Assembly (NCBI GenBank): GCA_022385755.1
Contig: MU278354.1
Span: 365,016 to 429,015, forward strand
Reading direction: 5' to 3'
DNA length: 64,000 nucleotides
From: Trametopsis cervina
Lineage: Eukaryota > Basidiomycota > Agaricomycetes > Polyporales > Irpicaceae
Notes under the pieces: generated by a model
Seen by the model: the letters and a program-made list of their open reading frames with translations, nothing else
Database searches by the model: none
Told to the model about the DNA's origin: nothing
Shown here: piece by piece, positions 1 to 14,549 of the stretch
Position numbering within the stretch: position 1 is the stretch's first letter
Layout: every line of letters begins with the position of its first letter
Made by a program: the position numbers and the translations under genes

Positions 1-1035
1 CGACTTTTATATTTAGCCTTCATCGGTCAGACTACAATTTCAGCTCGATCTATCATCAAAATGTGAGTATTTGGAATGTATCAATACCAATTATGAAGAG
101 AGATTTGTCCTCAGATGAACAGCATCTGTGATTTAAAAAGAGCCCAGTGCAAATTCGGGAGTGCACCTTTCAGCGACGCTGCATTCCTCAACCCTTGGCG
201 AATATTGATACAGGTACAAGGCGGTTATCCGGATTCCGTAGAAACGTGGTCAGGGGCATATTGAGCGAAGTCTAGGCAGACTACTTTCGTATTGAACTCA
301 TCCTTTAGCAATCTGCGGTTGAGAAGATTCGATCCGAGGGCTGGGCTGTTCAAGTTGAATCTGCTACATCTGGCATCGTCAACGTCGAGGATCGTGCGGC
401 GATGCAGGCACGAAAGTCATGTGCTCCAATATAGTTGAGTCCGCAGCGAACTTTCCCGCCAAAATATATGATTGACTAGCATACCTTTGCGAAGGACGAT
501 TCCACGGATTTGAATATACGGCCGGCGTCCTGGGCGACTAGAATACATATCTCAACAATGGACCATACTTGGCGCATATGTCTGCCAGGGTGTACCATTC
601 GAGCCGACTCCCCATGGGCCCACTCCGTAGAAATAGCCCCCAAGTGCACGACTTCGGTGAGCACGATCGTCAGCTTCTTAAGATTCTACTAGAGGGATGT
701 GTTTTCAGCAATAGACCGAATGACGACCATCTTCATACTTCGCCTAATGTAAATATCATCAATGAATAGCACGTAATGAGCGCACTGCGAACGTTCGAGG
801 TATCAGGATGATGGCGGCCATGATGTCTAAGGGTACGCATCAACTCTGCAATCCGTCGCGGCTTTGCATGCCCGCTGTGAATGTACTAACGGCCATTGAC
901 CCGGACAATAACATTCTGAACATGCTCGGGACCTGCAAGTCATTTAGCAGCGGGCAAGAGCTCCGCCGTGGGCATACCTTTCTTCACACCATGGGCGCGA
1001 AGAGCGCTGTGATCGTTCTGGGGGAGTGCTTTGTG
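1..1035. other. Window start without a supported gene
   Basis: Only short, unconvincing reading frames occur here. Near base 60 an AT is followed by gtgagtat and, 51 nt later, a cag acceptor. This would fit a start codon split by an intron, but the downstream frame of about 45 codons matches nothing I recognise. It may be the remnant or edge of a gene outside the window. Confidence 0.4.
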
Positions 1036-1043
1036 TATATAAG
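1036..1043 (+). promoter_or_regulatory. TATA box of the secreted cysteine-rich gene
   Basis: TATATAAG lies 63 bp upstream of the ATG at 1106. That spacing allows a TATA-directed start about 30 bp downstream and a short 5' leader. The position relative to a clear signal-peptide gene supports it. Confidence 0.6.
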
Positions 1044-1105
1044 ACAAGGAGATTCAAGCCTCCTGTCTCCATAGCGCATCTGGCTAAACGAAGACACAGG
1101 TCCTT

Positions 1106-1430
1106 ATGAAGCTCGCACTACTCCTCCCGGTCTTACTTTCTGTGGTTACCTACGCTTTGGCATCCTGTCCTATCGGTGACTGTGATTGTCAGTCACCGAC
1201 TGGCTGCCCTGGTCAGTGCATCCAAAGCACAAACACGTGAGTCCCTCCTTCACGCTCATTAGTACCTCCAGTAACTGAGCGACGGACTGTCGTGTAGTGG
1301 CCCGCTTTGCGCAGGCTATTGCGGCGATGCAGGAGCTCAGCCGTGCGCGGCGTGCGCAGGCCAAGGAAATAATCAGCAGAACTGTCTTTTCGATGCTTCG
1401 GGCACAGTCTGTTCCCTCATCACTGAATGA
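1106..1430 (+). CDS. Small secreted cysteine-rich protein, 87 aa
   Basis: Two exons, 1106-1236 and 1298-1430, are joined across a 61-nt GT-AG intron and give 87 residues. The first ~19 residues form a classic signal peptide: MKLALLLPVLL followed by a small-residue cleavage region ending in ALA. The mature part of under 70 residues has eleven cysteines, many in short C-x-C or C-x2-C spacings such as CDC and CAAC, and is rich in Gly, Ala and Gln. An odd cysteine count would leave one unpaired if all others form disulfides. A TATA box sits 63 bp upstream. I do not recognise a named family. It has the hallmarks of fungal small secreted proteins used in host or environmental interaction, but that role is inference. 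It was found by splicing, because neither exon alone makes a notable frame. Confidence 0.75.
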
Positions 1431-1997
1431 TGCCGCCGATACCTGAGATGCGGGTGAGTAGATAGCTAGTTCGTCTGTCTGTGTATAACCGCTGACTTGC
1501 ATCGGGTGTAACATTTGCACACCTCGTGTGGACTTACGTAGTTGCACCTGTACTCTCTAATATAAGCCAAGTTTATATGTATCTATCTCATGTCGACACT
1601 TCAATGCAAGTTGCATTTCGTCTACGCGGATAGGAACGTATGGGTCGCTCAAGGAGCTTCCCCCACCTCATACTAGTCTTTCTGTTACCAAGCTATTTAG
1701 TCTTATATTTTTAATCTCATACGAGGGCTCTCATACAAGGGCTCACTGTCTGGCACACGACAGCTGCTCTATATATCACTTACGTCAAGGAGCACTACGA
1801 TAGCTTGATGATTCGGATACCTCCGAAATGGGCGCTTGAATTGGTCAGTACGCTTGTAAGAGTCGAAGGTTCAAGCAGAGCTACTTGCATCCAGACGTTC
1901 TCGAGTGACGACCGGCCCAAACGTATCGTACGTTACAAGACAGCTTCGCTACTGTTTATCTGTCTTAAGTGACCGCCCTGAAACGGGTCTGCTTAGG
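1431..1997. other. Intergenic, upstream of UBR1
   Basis: Moderately AT-rich, with no convincing coding frame. It should contain the UBR1 promoter. The UBR1 frame stays open upstream of its first ATG back to 1905, so a longer N-terminus through an unseen upstream exon is possible. Confidence 0.5.
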
Positions 1998-4900
1998 ATG
2001 TCCGGTCTGTCGTCATTCTTTCCATCCAAGCTGCTAGGATCCATGCATCCGCGCGATCGCTCGTCTGCCGAACCTCTTGCTCGGCTTCGTTTCGCTCTCG
2101 ACACGATGCCGGGGTCCAGAAAGTATGTCTTTACACCTGCAACGCGTGCAGAGATCCTGTCAGAGTTGTACGACGCTTTCTGGGGGCCGTATGCCCACCT
2201 CTTTCTCCTCAACTCGAACTCCAGCCTACCCCTACATGCGCTGCTCAGCGAGGTACAAATCCGTATGGGAGCATCAAAGGAGGCCCTCGTAGTACCAGGA
2301 AGACCTTGCGGAACGCTGTTTAAGAAGGGGGAGGCATGCTTCCGTTGCAAGTACGTCAGAATATCTGTTATTCCCGTGTTCGTCACCTTACGGTGAAACA
2401 GGGATTGCGCCCTGGACGAGAGCTGCGTACTCTGCTTCAGATGTTTCGAGGCCACGGACCATACGAACCATAACGTCAGCTTCTTCATTGCTCAACAGTC
2501 GGGTGGCTCCTGCGACTGCGGCGACTTTGAAGCCTGGAGACATACTATCAATTGTCCCCATCACCCACCGTCACAGGAAATCGCTGATTATATCAGCTCA
2601 TTCATTGCGAAGAATATTCCAGCTACACCCAAAGTTATCCCCAAAGTCATTCCTGGCTCAGAGGTACCTCCCGTCAGGAACTACCCGGGGCGGATGGCCG
2701 TCCCTCAAGAATTACACGAATCTATGGCCAGGACTATTGGATATGCCGTCGATTACGTGCTAGATACGCTCGACTTTTCACCGGAAGTCACCGCTGCTCC
2801 TCTGAGCGAGGAGATGCTCTGGAAGCAGCCGTCCGGTGATCCTATGATGATGAAAGATCAGTTCTGTGTGGTGCTATGGAACGACGACAAACATTCCTTC
2901 GCAGAAGTAATCCAGTTGTTGCAGGATCTGACCGGCCGTACCAGAGAGGAGGCATCCGAGGTCGCAAACAAAATAGACGAACAGGGCCGAGACATAATCG
3001 AAATGAACAGTAATATCCCTCGGCTGCTTGACATAGGCCAAACCATATCGCAGATCGAGTTAGGGGTCACCGTTCGACGTGCATACGACACTTTCCGCGA
3101 ACAGGTCAGCGCAGTAATCATTGAGTGGCTATTGGATTTGGTGCGGTGCTGCCTCGGATCCGACCAGATCATTCTACGCGAAATCATTGCCGCCGAATTA
3201 TTGTCTCCTCGGAGACAAACATATCCACGCGGCTTTACGGATTCCAGTCCCATTGTGGCGGATGTCAGTGATCCTGCAAGAATCGACTGGCTTTTGTTGT
3301 ATCACACCAAGCTGTGGAAGAAACCAAGGCTCGACCTGAAGGAGGTCTACGCATCGTTAATAACGCTTAGCCATGCGCATAAGCTCGCAATCGGTAAGCT
3401 GCGAAGCACAATGCCTCCTGCGACGCTGATCATGTCCCAGCCTCGCATTTTGCGAATGTTTACAGCAGAGTCATTGATGCATATCTGCTCACTGATCGTG
3501 AGGCTGAGACGTCTATCAAATATTTCGCTTTGCAGCTATTCACAGTCCCGTCCGTTTCTCTCTACCTGGTCCGACACCAGAACATCGTATCACGACTGCT
3601 CTCAATCATCACTGCATTCTTTACGAACCAAATACAAGACAATAGGATAGTCTACCCACCCAATCCCCAGGCCGACGTCGACGTCGACACTTTCCCCTTC
3701 AAGTCGAAGCGTTTTATGACCATATTCAGTGACTTGCGTAATCTATGTCACAACGAGCCTGTCCAGCAACTGATAGCCCACAACCGCGAATTCATCGTTC
3801 AATTCGCACGGACATGTCAGCTTTTCATGTGCGTCAACCCCAACAAACGCGCCGCATCCAGCCACGTTGAATACGAGACCGACGTATGGATAAGCGTGTT
3901 CAATGTGACATTGTCATTGTCCCGAGTTATCAAGGTCTATGGAGAGGCATTCTCTCGATCCACAGTCGCCGAACTTGTCTCCGCAATAACAACGGTCATG
4001 CATCAAATCCTGATGGTCTCCGCGGTGCACAACGAGGGTAGGGACTCGTCGAGATTCCCTCGCGTATCGTTCCATCACGTGGCTTTTGGCGACACAGCTT
4101 ATGAAGTTGTCGACTTTGAAGTAATGGAAGGCTGGGTCAGTTTCCATCATTCATTGCAGTGGTTGCTGGCGGAACTATTCAAGCACGTGGACATCCTTGA
4201 TGATGCGATGTTGCAAGAGGTAGGGGCAAGCAGTTTAAGGGAGGTTTGCTTGCGCAATGCGAGCGTCCAGGCAATACAAACCATTGTAGATTTTCCTTTG
4301 CGAGGTTGGTCCTCTCCCCTCTTATTTTAGCTCAAAGGAATAGTCACTGACTCCATACTAGTGATTGCCATGGTTGCCCAAATCCGCGCAGGCCTGTGGG
4401 TCCGTAACGGGTTTGCTATTAGGGGGCAAGTAATGCACTATCGTGACTTCATGTTACGCGAATTGTGCTACGACCAAGACCTTTTCATCCTACAAACAGC
4501 TCTGGTCATCTTGGATCCGAACACTGTCATTGTGACTATGCTCGATCGTTTCTCGCTGGCGGGTTACTTCGCGGGTGCAACGCTACACCACGTATACGAC
4601 AACACACAATTGGCAAACATGGTGGAGGAGTTCCTTTACGTCTTGATCACTATCCTCACCGAACGCGCGAACGCGACGAAGATGCCTCTGCCTCAAGCCG
4701 TGCGGCGAGAGATTGTGCATGCTTTGGCGTTGGGCCCTTGTACCTATACTGAACTCATTAAGCGTGTCGCTGAGCGGAAATCGGAGGATATCTGTTTTGA
4801 TGGCGTTCTAAAGGAAGTGGCGAACTTCAAACCTCCCGAATCTACCTCGGACTCTGGTCTCTACGAACTGAAGGATGAGGCTTTCGACGAAGTTAACCCC

Positions 4901-7706
4901 TTCTTCTACCATCACACCCGAAACAAGCGCGAGGAGGTTGAGTTGGTTTTGCGCAACCGTTTGAAGAAGAAGGCTGGAATCGACGACCCAGTGCTCGTGC
5001 CCAAACCTACGGAGATTACCCATGGGCCCTTCCGCGTCTTGCCGGCCGTGTTTGAGTCCGAGGTCCTCGCTCAGATAATGTTCTACGGCGTATTCAATGT
5101 AATAGGTATTACCGACGCAATGGGCTCCGCGCCTCCGTCGGCAGAAGCGATTCTCGACCAGTCGCTTCATCTTATCATGCTCGCTATTGTTGAACGTCCA
5201 TTGGCTTTCAGTACTCTCGCTGTGGAGAAACTCTTCGAAGGAAACCAAACTTTGATCGATGTCCTTTGCGCTCTGGAACACAACAATAAATACAGCAAGA
5301 TCTATAAGGCCCGGATCCAGTGGATACTGTCGCAAATCGCTCAATATCGCCCACATGAAGTCCGAGCTCGTTACACATCAGCTCCAACTACTTCACTTGA
5401 TCCAGAGGACGCCAAGAAACGGGCGGCAAAGGCTCGTCAAGAAGCTCTGATGAAGCAGATGAAAGCTCAGCAAGCAGATTTTGCAACGAATTTTAATGAC
5501 ATGGGCGATGACGACGAAGACGAGAACACCGAGGATCCTATGGACCCGGTCTCGTACGGGACATGTATCGTCTGCCAAGAGGAGTTGAATTCATCACGGC
5601 CATTTGGCTCCCTTGGTCTTGTACAGCCCAGTCGTCTCCTGCGCAGATACCCCGACACTCAATCAGATTCACTCGGCGATGTTCTTTCCGCTGCTGAGTC
5701 TTTGGACCATCCGGCTCCTACCTCCCATATTCCATCATTTGCTGCGGCGGTTGGGTCATCTGACGCTAAAGCTCGTACCACAAACTTCGAAGGGTTTCCT
5801 CCTCAGTTTACTCGGTTTGGACTGCACTCTTCAACATGCACACACATGATGCATTTAGATTGCTTTATTGTTTACAGCGCGTCCGTACGGCAGCGTCACC
5901 GGGCACAACCAATGAGAAATCATCCAGAGAGTATTCCTCGGAAGGAGTATATCTGTCCACTTTGTAAATCATTGGGAAATGTCATTATCCCTGTCGTCCC
6001 TTCGCCTCCTCCACAGCTGAACACAACACCATTTGCGGAGTGGATACGTTCAGCTGGTATCAACATTCTCAAGTCCAAGCCCGACCTGCTGTTAGACTCT
6101 CTACAATTGCGTACCGGGACAGGAGAATTTGCATTTTGGGCAGCTCAGGACCAGGGCTATCAGTCTTACCTTCGCACACCTGATCAACCCGATTCTGGTG
6201 AGATGCACAAGATGGTGGACACCCTTATGGTCGTAGCTAAAACCGTATCCCAACAATCGCGACATCTACGTGATCGCGTTGAACCAGACGCGGGAGAGAG
6301 AGGTTCGGGGATGTATCTGCCGGAAGACTTGGTAGGATACACTATTGCTTGCCTCGAAGTGTCCCAGCGAGGGCAAAGCCAACTCGGGACCACAGTCGCC
6401 GACACCCTGACAGACTCTCAAGCAAGGATGATACGGGGCTTAGTAGCTTGTCTCGCGAAACTGGCCGCGTTGCAATTCAAAACTCGTCCAGATGAAGGCA
6501 GAGATGCCGTCCGTCAGGCCGTTATCAAGCGTTTGCTACCGGAATGGACCCGATCCTCCATGGCGTATTCGTTCCCTCTGCTCCTCAGGGATCCTTTTAC
6601 AATACTGATAGAGGCCGCGGCTGTTGCCCCCGAGATGCTGCACCATATTCTCATCTTCGCATACTATGCGTTTCTCGCGAGAACAGTAGTCGGTCTGCTC
6701 TACGTATTGAATAAAGCAAGACCGCCGACAGCGGCGTCCCCTGGTCCTCGTCAATACGAAGATATCTTTGGCGACATACGGATGTTTTTCATGTCCGTCA
6801 TACGTCCCTCTCCGGTATTTGAACATGCGGCCGAGGTCGCTTTCCAAGCGTTTGGCGATGCAAGAATTGAAAAATTACTCTACGTCTTCACCCTACCGTT
6901 CCTTCGTCGTGCTGCCATCCTCTGCCGTGCAATCCATCCCGACGCGTTTCCGAGCCCCCCTGCGGCAAGCGATACGTCTGAATACAAGAGGCTCCTTGTC
7001 ATGCTGAATATCCCTCCCCTGTCCGACCTTCCCAATCAAGAGACCTTGCAGACCGCATTGGGTGGGTGGTGTGCGCACTATGGTCACTCACAAGCGGCAT
7101 CGCAGTTGAATTGTGGGGTTGCACTCGATTATCCTATTGTCTACCAGATCGCGAAGCTACCCATCGTTCTGGATACGCTTCTCATTGACCAAGAGAAGAC
7201 GATGACATGCCCCCGGTGTAAAACCGTTCCTCATGACGCTGCAATTTGTTTAATGTGCGGAACAACATGTTGTCTACAGACACATTGCTGCATGGACTAT
7301 GAGAATCAAGGAAGAGGTGAATGCAATATGCATATGCGAGAGTGAGTTCGCGTCCCATACCATCATGGACTAAGCTAAATGCCTTTTCAGGTGCTCGGGA
7401 CCAATTGGGATATACTTCTGCGTGAAGCGCTGTGCGATGCTCTACTTGTATGCCAATAACGGCACCTTCGGTTCGCCTCCTTATCTAGACGTACATGGCG
7501 AGGCTGACATGTCGATGAGGTGAGCTATACTCTGCCATTGGCTTTCTACGATATTGACGTTGCGTCTTAGACGTGGTCGTAGGCAGTATCTACACCAGAG
7601 TCGTTGGGAAGAGATTCGACGAATATGGCTGAACCATGGTATTCCTACGCTTATTGCACGTAAATTGGAAAGCACTGTCGATAGCGGTGGATGGGAGACG
7701 ATGTAG
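1998..7706 (+). CDS. UBR1: E3 ubiquitin-protein ligase UBR1 (N-recognin)
   Basis: This is the RING-type E3 of the N-degron pathway. It binds substrates through destabilising N-terminal residues and ubiquitinates them with an E2 for proteasomal degradation. Six exons (1998-2350, 2402-3393, 3441-4304, 4362-7341, 7391-7519, 7571-7706) give 1,817 aa, close to the family's usual ~1,800-1,950. Visible in order: the UBR box at about 104-172, a Cys/His zinc fold containing GGSCDCGDFEAW; a ClpS-like type-2 recognition domain near 270-340 (FCVVLWNDDKHSF); a RING-H2 at about 1138-1272 starting CIVCQEEL and ending CPLCK, with a long internal insert; and the C-terminal UBR autoinhibitory region with CxxC pairs and a PPYLD..GE motif. 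The UBR box spans the first intron, which fixes that junction. The start is the first in-frame ATG. It converges on MSE1 with a gap of about 120 bp. Confidence 0.93.
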
Positions 7707-7829
7707 TGTTTTGGGTCACATTGTCGCATTCTGTTTACTTTACTGTATTGTTATATCAAATCATAGAAGCTCGCACATGTATAATGCCAATGTAGCCTAA
7801 AACGTGGATGTACACCTGCCCGAATAATT

Positions 7830-10545
<2,716 letters not shown>

Positions 10546-11307
10546 TCAATGAAGCCTCTGCCCACACGCCAGCCTGGTTGCGATGGAATGTAGTTCGATT
10601 GATTCTACACCATACCGCAATATTCTCTTCAATCGTAAGGCTCGTATGGAATGACAGAACCAACGCACGTTTACGAATTCAGTAAACACCTGCGCAACCT
10701 GCTTGGCAATTTTCGTACGATTCTGCACACTTCGCAACCGGCGAGCGGATTTCTGTTTTGCAAATGGCGGATACCCGGGCCACTAATTCGAGAGGAAAGT
10801 TTGTCATGATGTATTGACACACTGTTGCAATCGCTGATTACCTCGATTCTATAAGATATCTTGGCGCTGGCTGCATGTAAGACTTCGCTGTGGGGGTCTG
10901 CAAGGCCCACAAAAACATCTTGCAATGCATCCAATAGTCGAATTCCTTTGTTCCCGTTGACCCAAAACTCAATAGGAGGAAATTCGATAAATTCTGTTTG
11001 TGCGGGCGAGCTATGAAGGACTTCCACGAGGATCGGCCCTCCCTGGAGCAGAGAATGAGAATGAATTCAGTAGCAGTTTTCTATGACGCACTAAATACAT
11101 GGCTTGAGTTGTGTTCATAAACTGCATATACTGGTCTTCAGAGGGGAGGTCCCACGAGGGAAGTTGATGGCTTTGACTATTGGCGGATGCGACCCACGAG
11201 ACACCGCTTGATGGCTTGGGTATGCGACGTTGGCAAGGGGAATGCATCTTTGTACGCGTCGAAAGTCCTTCGTTGTTCTGCATGACTTCAGATATACGCA
11301 TACCCAT
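10546..11307 (-). CDS. Hypothetical protein, 203 aa
   Basis: Four exons (11092-11307, 10842-11042, 10669-10782, 10546-10626) make an open 203-aa frame with introns of 42-59 nt. The middle is the best supported part, reading FIEFPPIEFWVNGNKGIRLL and, across a splice, YRIEWPGYPPFAKQK followed by KIAKQVAQVF. I recall Agaricomycete-specific hypothetical proteins with a similar hydrophobic core and a WPGY motif, but I cannot place it in a named family. No signal peptide or membrane segment is seen. The last exon and the stop are the weakest part of the model, and the N-terminal start at 11307 is simply the first ATG of the open frame. Confidence 0.55.
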
Positions 11308-11329
11308 ATGATTATATATTGCTACATGC

Positions 11330-11690
11330 GCTTAAGCCGGCTGAGATCCTCCACAAAGGGGCGAGGGAAACCGTCTACGAGCTTAGCCAGGTGGAAACCC
11401 TGTCAGGGATGAAGTGTGGCTCGAACTAGGCAACATACCCCCATGATAGTAGCCGCAAATTCATCCACGAAGCCTTGCAGTACATGTGTTGAAAAGGGGC
11501 GGCTGAAGCAGGAAGGAATCCGAGCCTGCCTAGAAATCCACTTAGCACAATACCAGAGAACAGTGCTAGTGTTTAGCAACCGTACACTAGTGCATGATGT
11601 GCATTCGTGCTCTGCACGCTGGAGGTATATCAATAAGATTATCAAGGATGATAACGTGACACTCACGTGAATTTAAGTTGAATGTTTATG
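11330..11690 (-). other. Coding-like stretch, unassigned
   Basis: On the minus strand two blocks stay open and join in frame across a plausible 39-nt intron. They read GFVDEFAATIM then GFHLAKLVDGFPRPFVEDLS, and end in a stop near 11320. No confident start was found: an ATG near 11698 with a following GT-AG intron leads out of frame. It could be the tail of a small gene or a decayed one. I do not recognise the product. Confidence 0.25.
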
Positions 11691-11699
11691 TCAGACATA

Positions 11700-12257
11700 G
11701 ACATGCTGCTGGTTAGCCACCGTTTGACGCTACAGGCAGTAGAATAAGGAGAATGGATGGATGGCGGTGGAGAGTCGGATCTCGCTTGTTGAAGAATAAT
11801 AGCTGCTCGTTATGGAGACTGGTTTGTCGTTCCCGTTTAAACATCGTCTTCCGTCCGGATCAAACGTCGCGGAACCTTGGCCTATGTGTTATATACAGAG
11901 AAAAGGGCGGGCAGCCATTGGTCGAGACGAAAAGGTGATTGCTCACTTTGTAGCTGCGACCACCGCTCGACCCTAAAAGATCTGACTCTGTCTATAATGT
12001 GGGTCTGTCAAACACAAGAAAACGCTAGCTACAAGCCGATATACGTGCGCATAGAATCGGTGCATAGAGCAAGCCTAGGCACGATCTATACTGCTCCGCT
12101 ATCACACTCAGCAGCCTGTTCCGTATTGTGACCCAACTCTCGAATCTTTGCCAGAACGGCCAGGATTATCATTCGGCAAACACCCTGCGAGAGTTAGATA
12201 TACAAGACGCCAGGGACGTTGTCCGCAACGGCTACCAACCATAGAGCCACCATGGCG
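11700..12257. other. Intergenic
   Basis: Short frames only, none with recognisable sequence. It lies between the unassigned minus-strand stretch and the 3' end of the GT25 gene. Confidence 0.5.
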
Positions 12258-13628
12258 TCAATATACTCCGTTCACTAGTTGCTCTCTCCAGGCACTACCC
12301 ATACCCGTTTCTCCTGCATCCACATCGCTCGATAAGACCTTGCGTTGCACAACTATGCTCGGTACAATGGAGTAACTCTTGATGCGCCCGCTCTGGATGA
12401 GCCACGAATAAGCTTGATCGAGCGCCCGAGAGTATTCGAATGGGGGATATCGTAGGTGCGCAAGAAGCTTGCGGGCTCCGTGGCGGGATACCGCGTACGC
12501 ATGCGTGCACTTGGGCGCGTAGGAAGGATGTACTGAGACTTCTGTGGTTAAATTGGTTGCGGAGGAGCCACGCGCCACCGGCCAATATGACTCATTGGAC
12601 CAGCAATGTCCTAAACGTGCGTGTAGTACTGAGATATCTATGTTGTAGGAAGACGTACCGAGGAAAAGCATGTCCCAATCGACGGGAAGTGCATACCACG
12701 CGACACGGACACGGTCGTAGAAGTCCCGCTCCATGTCTACGTCGTCTTCAAGTATCAAGAAAGCCTCGCCTAGCCCATCCCGATCGGTATTAGCTGCGGT
12801 GCTGGTTGTTTGGGCGATTTTTTGCAGCACCTGGACATGTGAGTACCAACAAGCAAACTTGGGCGCAGACAGCACCAAGTAGGGAGGCAACGATCTTTCC
12901 CACGGCGGTCCAGAAGTTTTGTTTCCCATCGCACATGTTAGAGGAATTGGCTCCGCCGTTTGGTGAATAAGGGAATCAGCCTTCCACACATCCGGTATAG
13001 CTGGGGAGGGCTGGGCACCGATATCTGCCCTTCCAGATGCGGCCATAACAAGAGCATCGACAGTCAGAGAATTGCCAGTACGGGGAGTATCAGAAAGCAG
13101 GTCATCTGGCCAGGAGAACTCTTGCGGGTACCAACGGTTGGAAGATCTGTCTGCTTGATTCTGGACAGCTTGTTGCACGATACCGGAAACGAGAGGCGCT
13201 TCTGCGTGAATAGCATCCACATAGGTCCAGTTCATGCTGATAACTTCGCGTACTCGTTCCATTCCTAGACGTCTGTCTTGCCTGTGTGGGAGCGAGATAA
13301 CGTAGATGTCAGAGAATGGTCGAAAGGCTTGATACATGGGCGAGCTATCCGTTTGAAGTCCATGGGGAAGGGACATAGTCCGCGTTACTTCGCTATTGCT
13401 AGACTCGGATTCGCGCGTCGGTTGAAGAACACCCAGGAAGTCGTCAATAAACTGCAGATCCAAGCCGGACAAGCCATTGTTGAGAGGTATGAATGCGATG
13501 TACATCCATCCAGAGCAAACTAGAGAGAGAAGTAGGATAGCAAGTAAAGATAGTCGCTGATGTCTCTTCATGGGTGTGAAGTGTGTAAACAAGTGACATG
13601 GAAATGAAAGCAGCCGCGAAGGCGGCAC
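12258..13628 (-). CDS. Glycosyltransferase family 25 protein, type II membrane
   Basis: It likely transfers a sugar from a nucleotide donor in the secretory pathway. A short cytosolic N-terminus is followed by one membrane anchor (LSLLAILLLSLVCSGWMYIA), then a lumenal domain with IYVISLPHRQDRR and an acidic LEDDVD motif near residue 292. GT25-type signatures follow: a CTHAYAVSRHGARKLL block and an LDQAYSWLI block. The single 456-codon frame hides a 48-nt GT-AG intron at 12611-12658. Removing it keeps frame, gives 440 aa and restores the conserved MLFLGHCW run. The start may be the second ATG, at 13571, just before the anchor. The exact substrate is unknown. Confidence 0.8.
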   Translation of the reverse strand: MPPSRLLSFPCHLFTHFTPMKRHQRLSLLAILLLSLVCSGWMYIAFIPLNNGLSGLDLQFIDDFLGVLQPTRESESSNSEVTRTMSLPHGLQTDSSPMYQAFRPFSDIYVISLPHRQDRRLGMERVREVISMNWTYVDAIHAEAPLVSGIVQQAVQNQADRSSNRWYPQEFSWPDDLLSDTPRTGNSLTVDALVMAASGRADIGAQPSPAIPDVWKADSLIHQTAEPIPLTCAMGNKTSGPPWERSLPPYLVLSAPKFACWYSHVQVLQKIAQTTSTAANTDRDGLGEAFLILEDDVDMERDFYDRVRVAWYALPVDWDMLFLGTSSYNIDISVLHARLGHCWSNESYWPVARGSSATNLTTEVSVHPSYAPKCTHAYAVSRHGARKLLAHLRYPPFEYSRALDQAYSWLIQSGRIKSYSIVPSIVVQRKVLSSDVDAGETGMGSAWREQLVNGVY

Positions 13629-13678
13629 ATCACAGAGTTAAAACGGAATATATATTTATTACAAGCTACTGAACATAA

Positions 13679-13780
13679 GGCGCTATAGCCAAGTGGTTAA
13701 GGCGATTGATTAGAATTACAGAATATTGTGATACGATCAATTCCACTTTGTGGGCGCAGGTTCAAATCCTGCTGGCGTCG
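13679..13780 (+). tRNA. tRNA-Ser(AGA) with a 20-nt intron
   Basis: The acceptor strands GGCGCTA and TGGCGTC pair fully if G-T pairs are allowed, with discriminator G. The A box is TAGCCAAGTGG and the B box GGTTCAAATCC. The anticodon stem ATTGA/TCAAT encloses AGA. A 20-nt intron, 13716-13735, sits one base 3' of the anticodon as in nuclear tRNA genes. The long variable arm fits serine. Confidence 0.93.
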
Positions 13781-13787
13781 TTATATA

Positions 13788-13797
13788 TTTTTCGTTT
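13788..13797 (+). terminator. Pol III T-run terminator of tRNA-Ser
   Basis: A run of five T, interrupted by CG and followed by four more T, starts 8 nt after the tRNA discriminator base. Confidence 0.7.
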
Positions 13798-13981
13798 TAG
13801 AGCAATTTGTGTTGGACCCCCCCGTACTCCTCTTGTTCCCCCAGCACTGTACAGGACGTAGTCTCCCCTCAGCCACCAGAGGTAAAAAGATAGGGCTCGG
13901 AGCAGCTTCAGATTACGGTTATCAAACAGTTCAACCGCGAGAGGCTGGCAATGTTGTCAGCCTCCATCCCCCAGGCTTGAT

Positions 13982-14549
13982 ATGCCGCGCAGGCAACAGG
14001 GCGCATCTTCAATTTCCGTCATGGCACCTACTCCTGAATCTGTCTCTTCTGGCCCTACGCGCTCTCGGATAATATTGTTTGTGCTGCTTATCGGCGTCAT
14101 ATTCCTTCTGCTCTCTCTCGCCGCATATCTAGTCGCCCGCGTCCGCCGCCTGAGCAGAAAGGCCAACCCAGAAAGATACGCCCAGCCGCCAAAAACAAGC
14201 CCCTCGGTGGATCCTGTCCCTGTAAGTGAAGAAGCTTGTCGCAATCCTTGTTATCACATGAATGGTTTACCAATATGCTCTACAGTCAGAAACTTCTACG
14301 GATCCATTTCAGACTCCACAAGGCGACACTCCATCTGAGCAACACCCTCCTACATGGGCTGTACAATATCAAGTCTATCTAGAGTCGCAGTCATCCGCAA
14401 GAACGGAACCGTTCTCCAATTCGTGTTCATCCCGCCAGAACATTCCTCAAACGCCCATGGACGCATATCCCCGTGGCCTGGGGATTCTCATGGGTGAAGA
14501 AAGTGCTACTGGTGGTCCGGGAAGACTCACCATGAAATACACACCGTGA
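13982..14549 (+). CDS. Single-pass membrane protein, 167 aa
   Basis: Two exons, 13982-14221 and 14286-14549, are joined in phase 0 over a 64-nt intron and give 167 aa. A hydrophilic N-terminus is followed by one strong membrane segment (IILFVLLIGVIFLLLSLAAY) and then a basic stop-transfer patch, VARVRRLSRK. The rest is polar, rich in Pro, Ser, Thr and Gln, and probably disordered. The start may instead be the ATG at 14021. I recognise no family. The topology is a small type I or III membrane protein with a long tail on the basic, probably cytosolic, side. Confidence 0.6.

Noticed and set aside
11650..11698. URM1 start (MSDINIQLKF)
   Set aside because: The sequence after the next intron does not continue as a ubiquitin-like fold and soon meets a stop.
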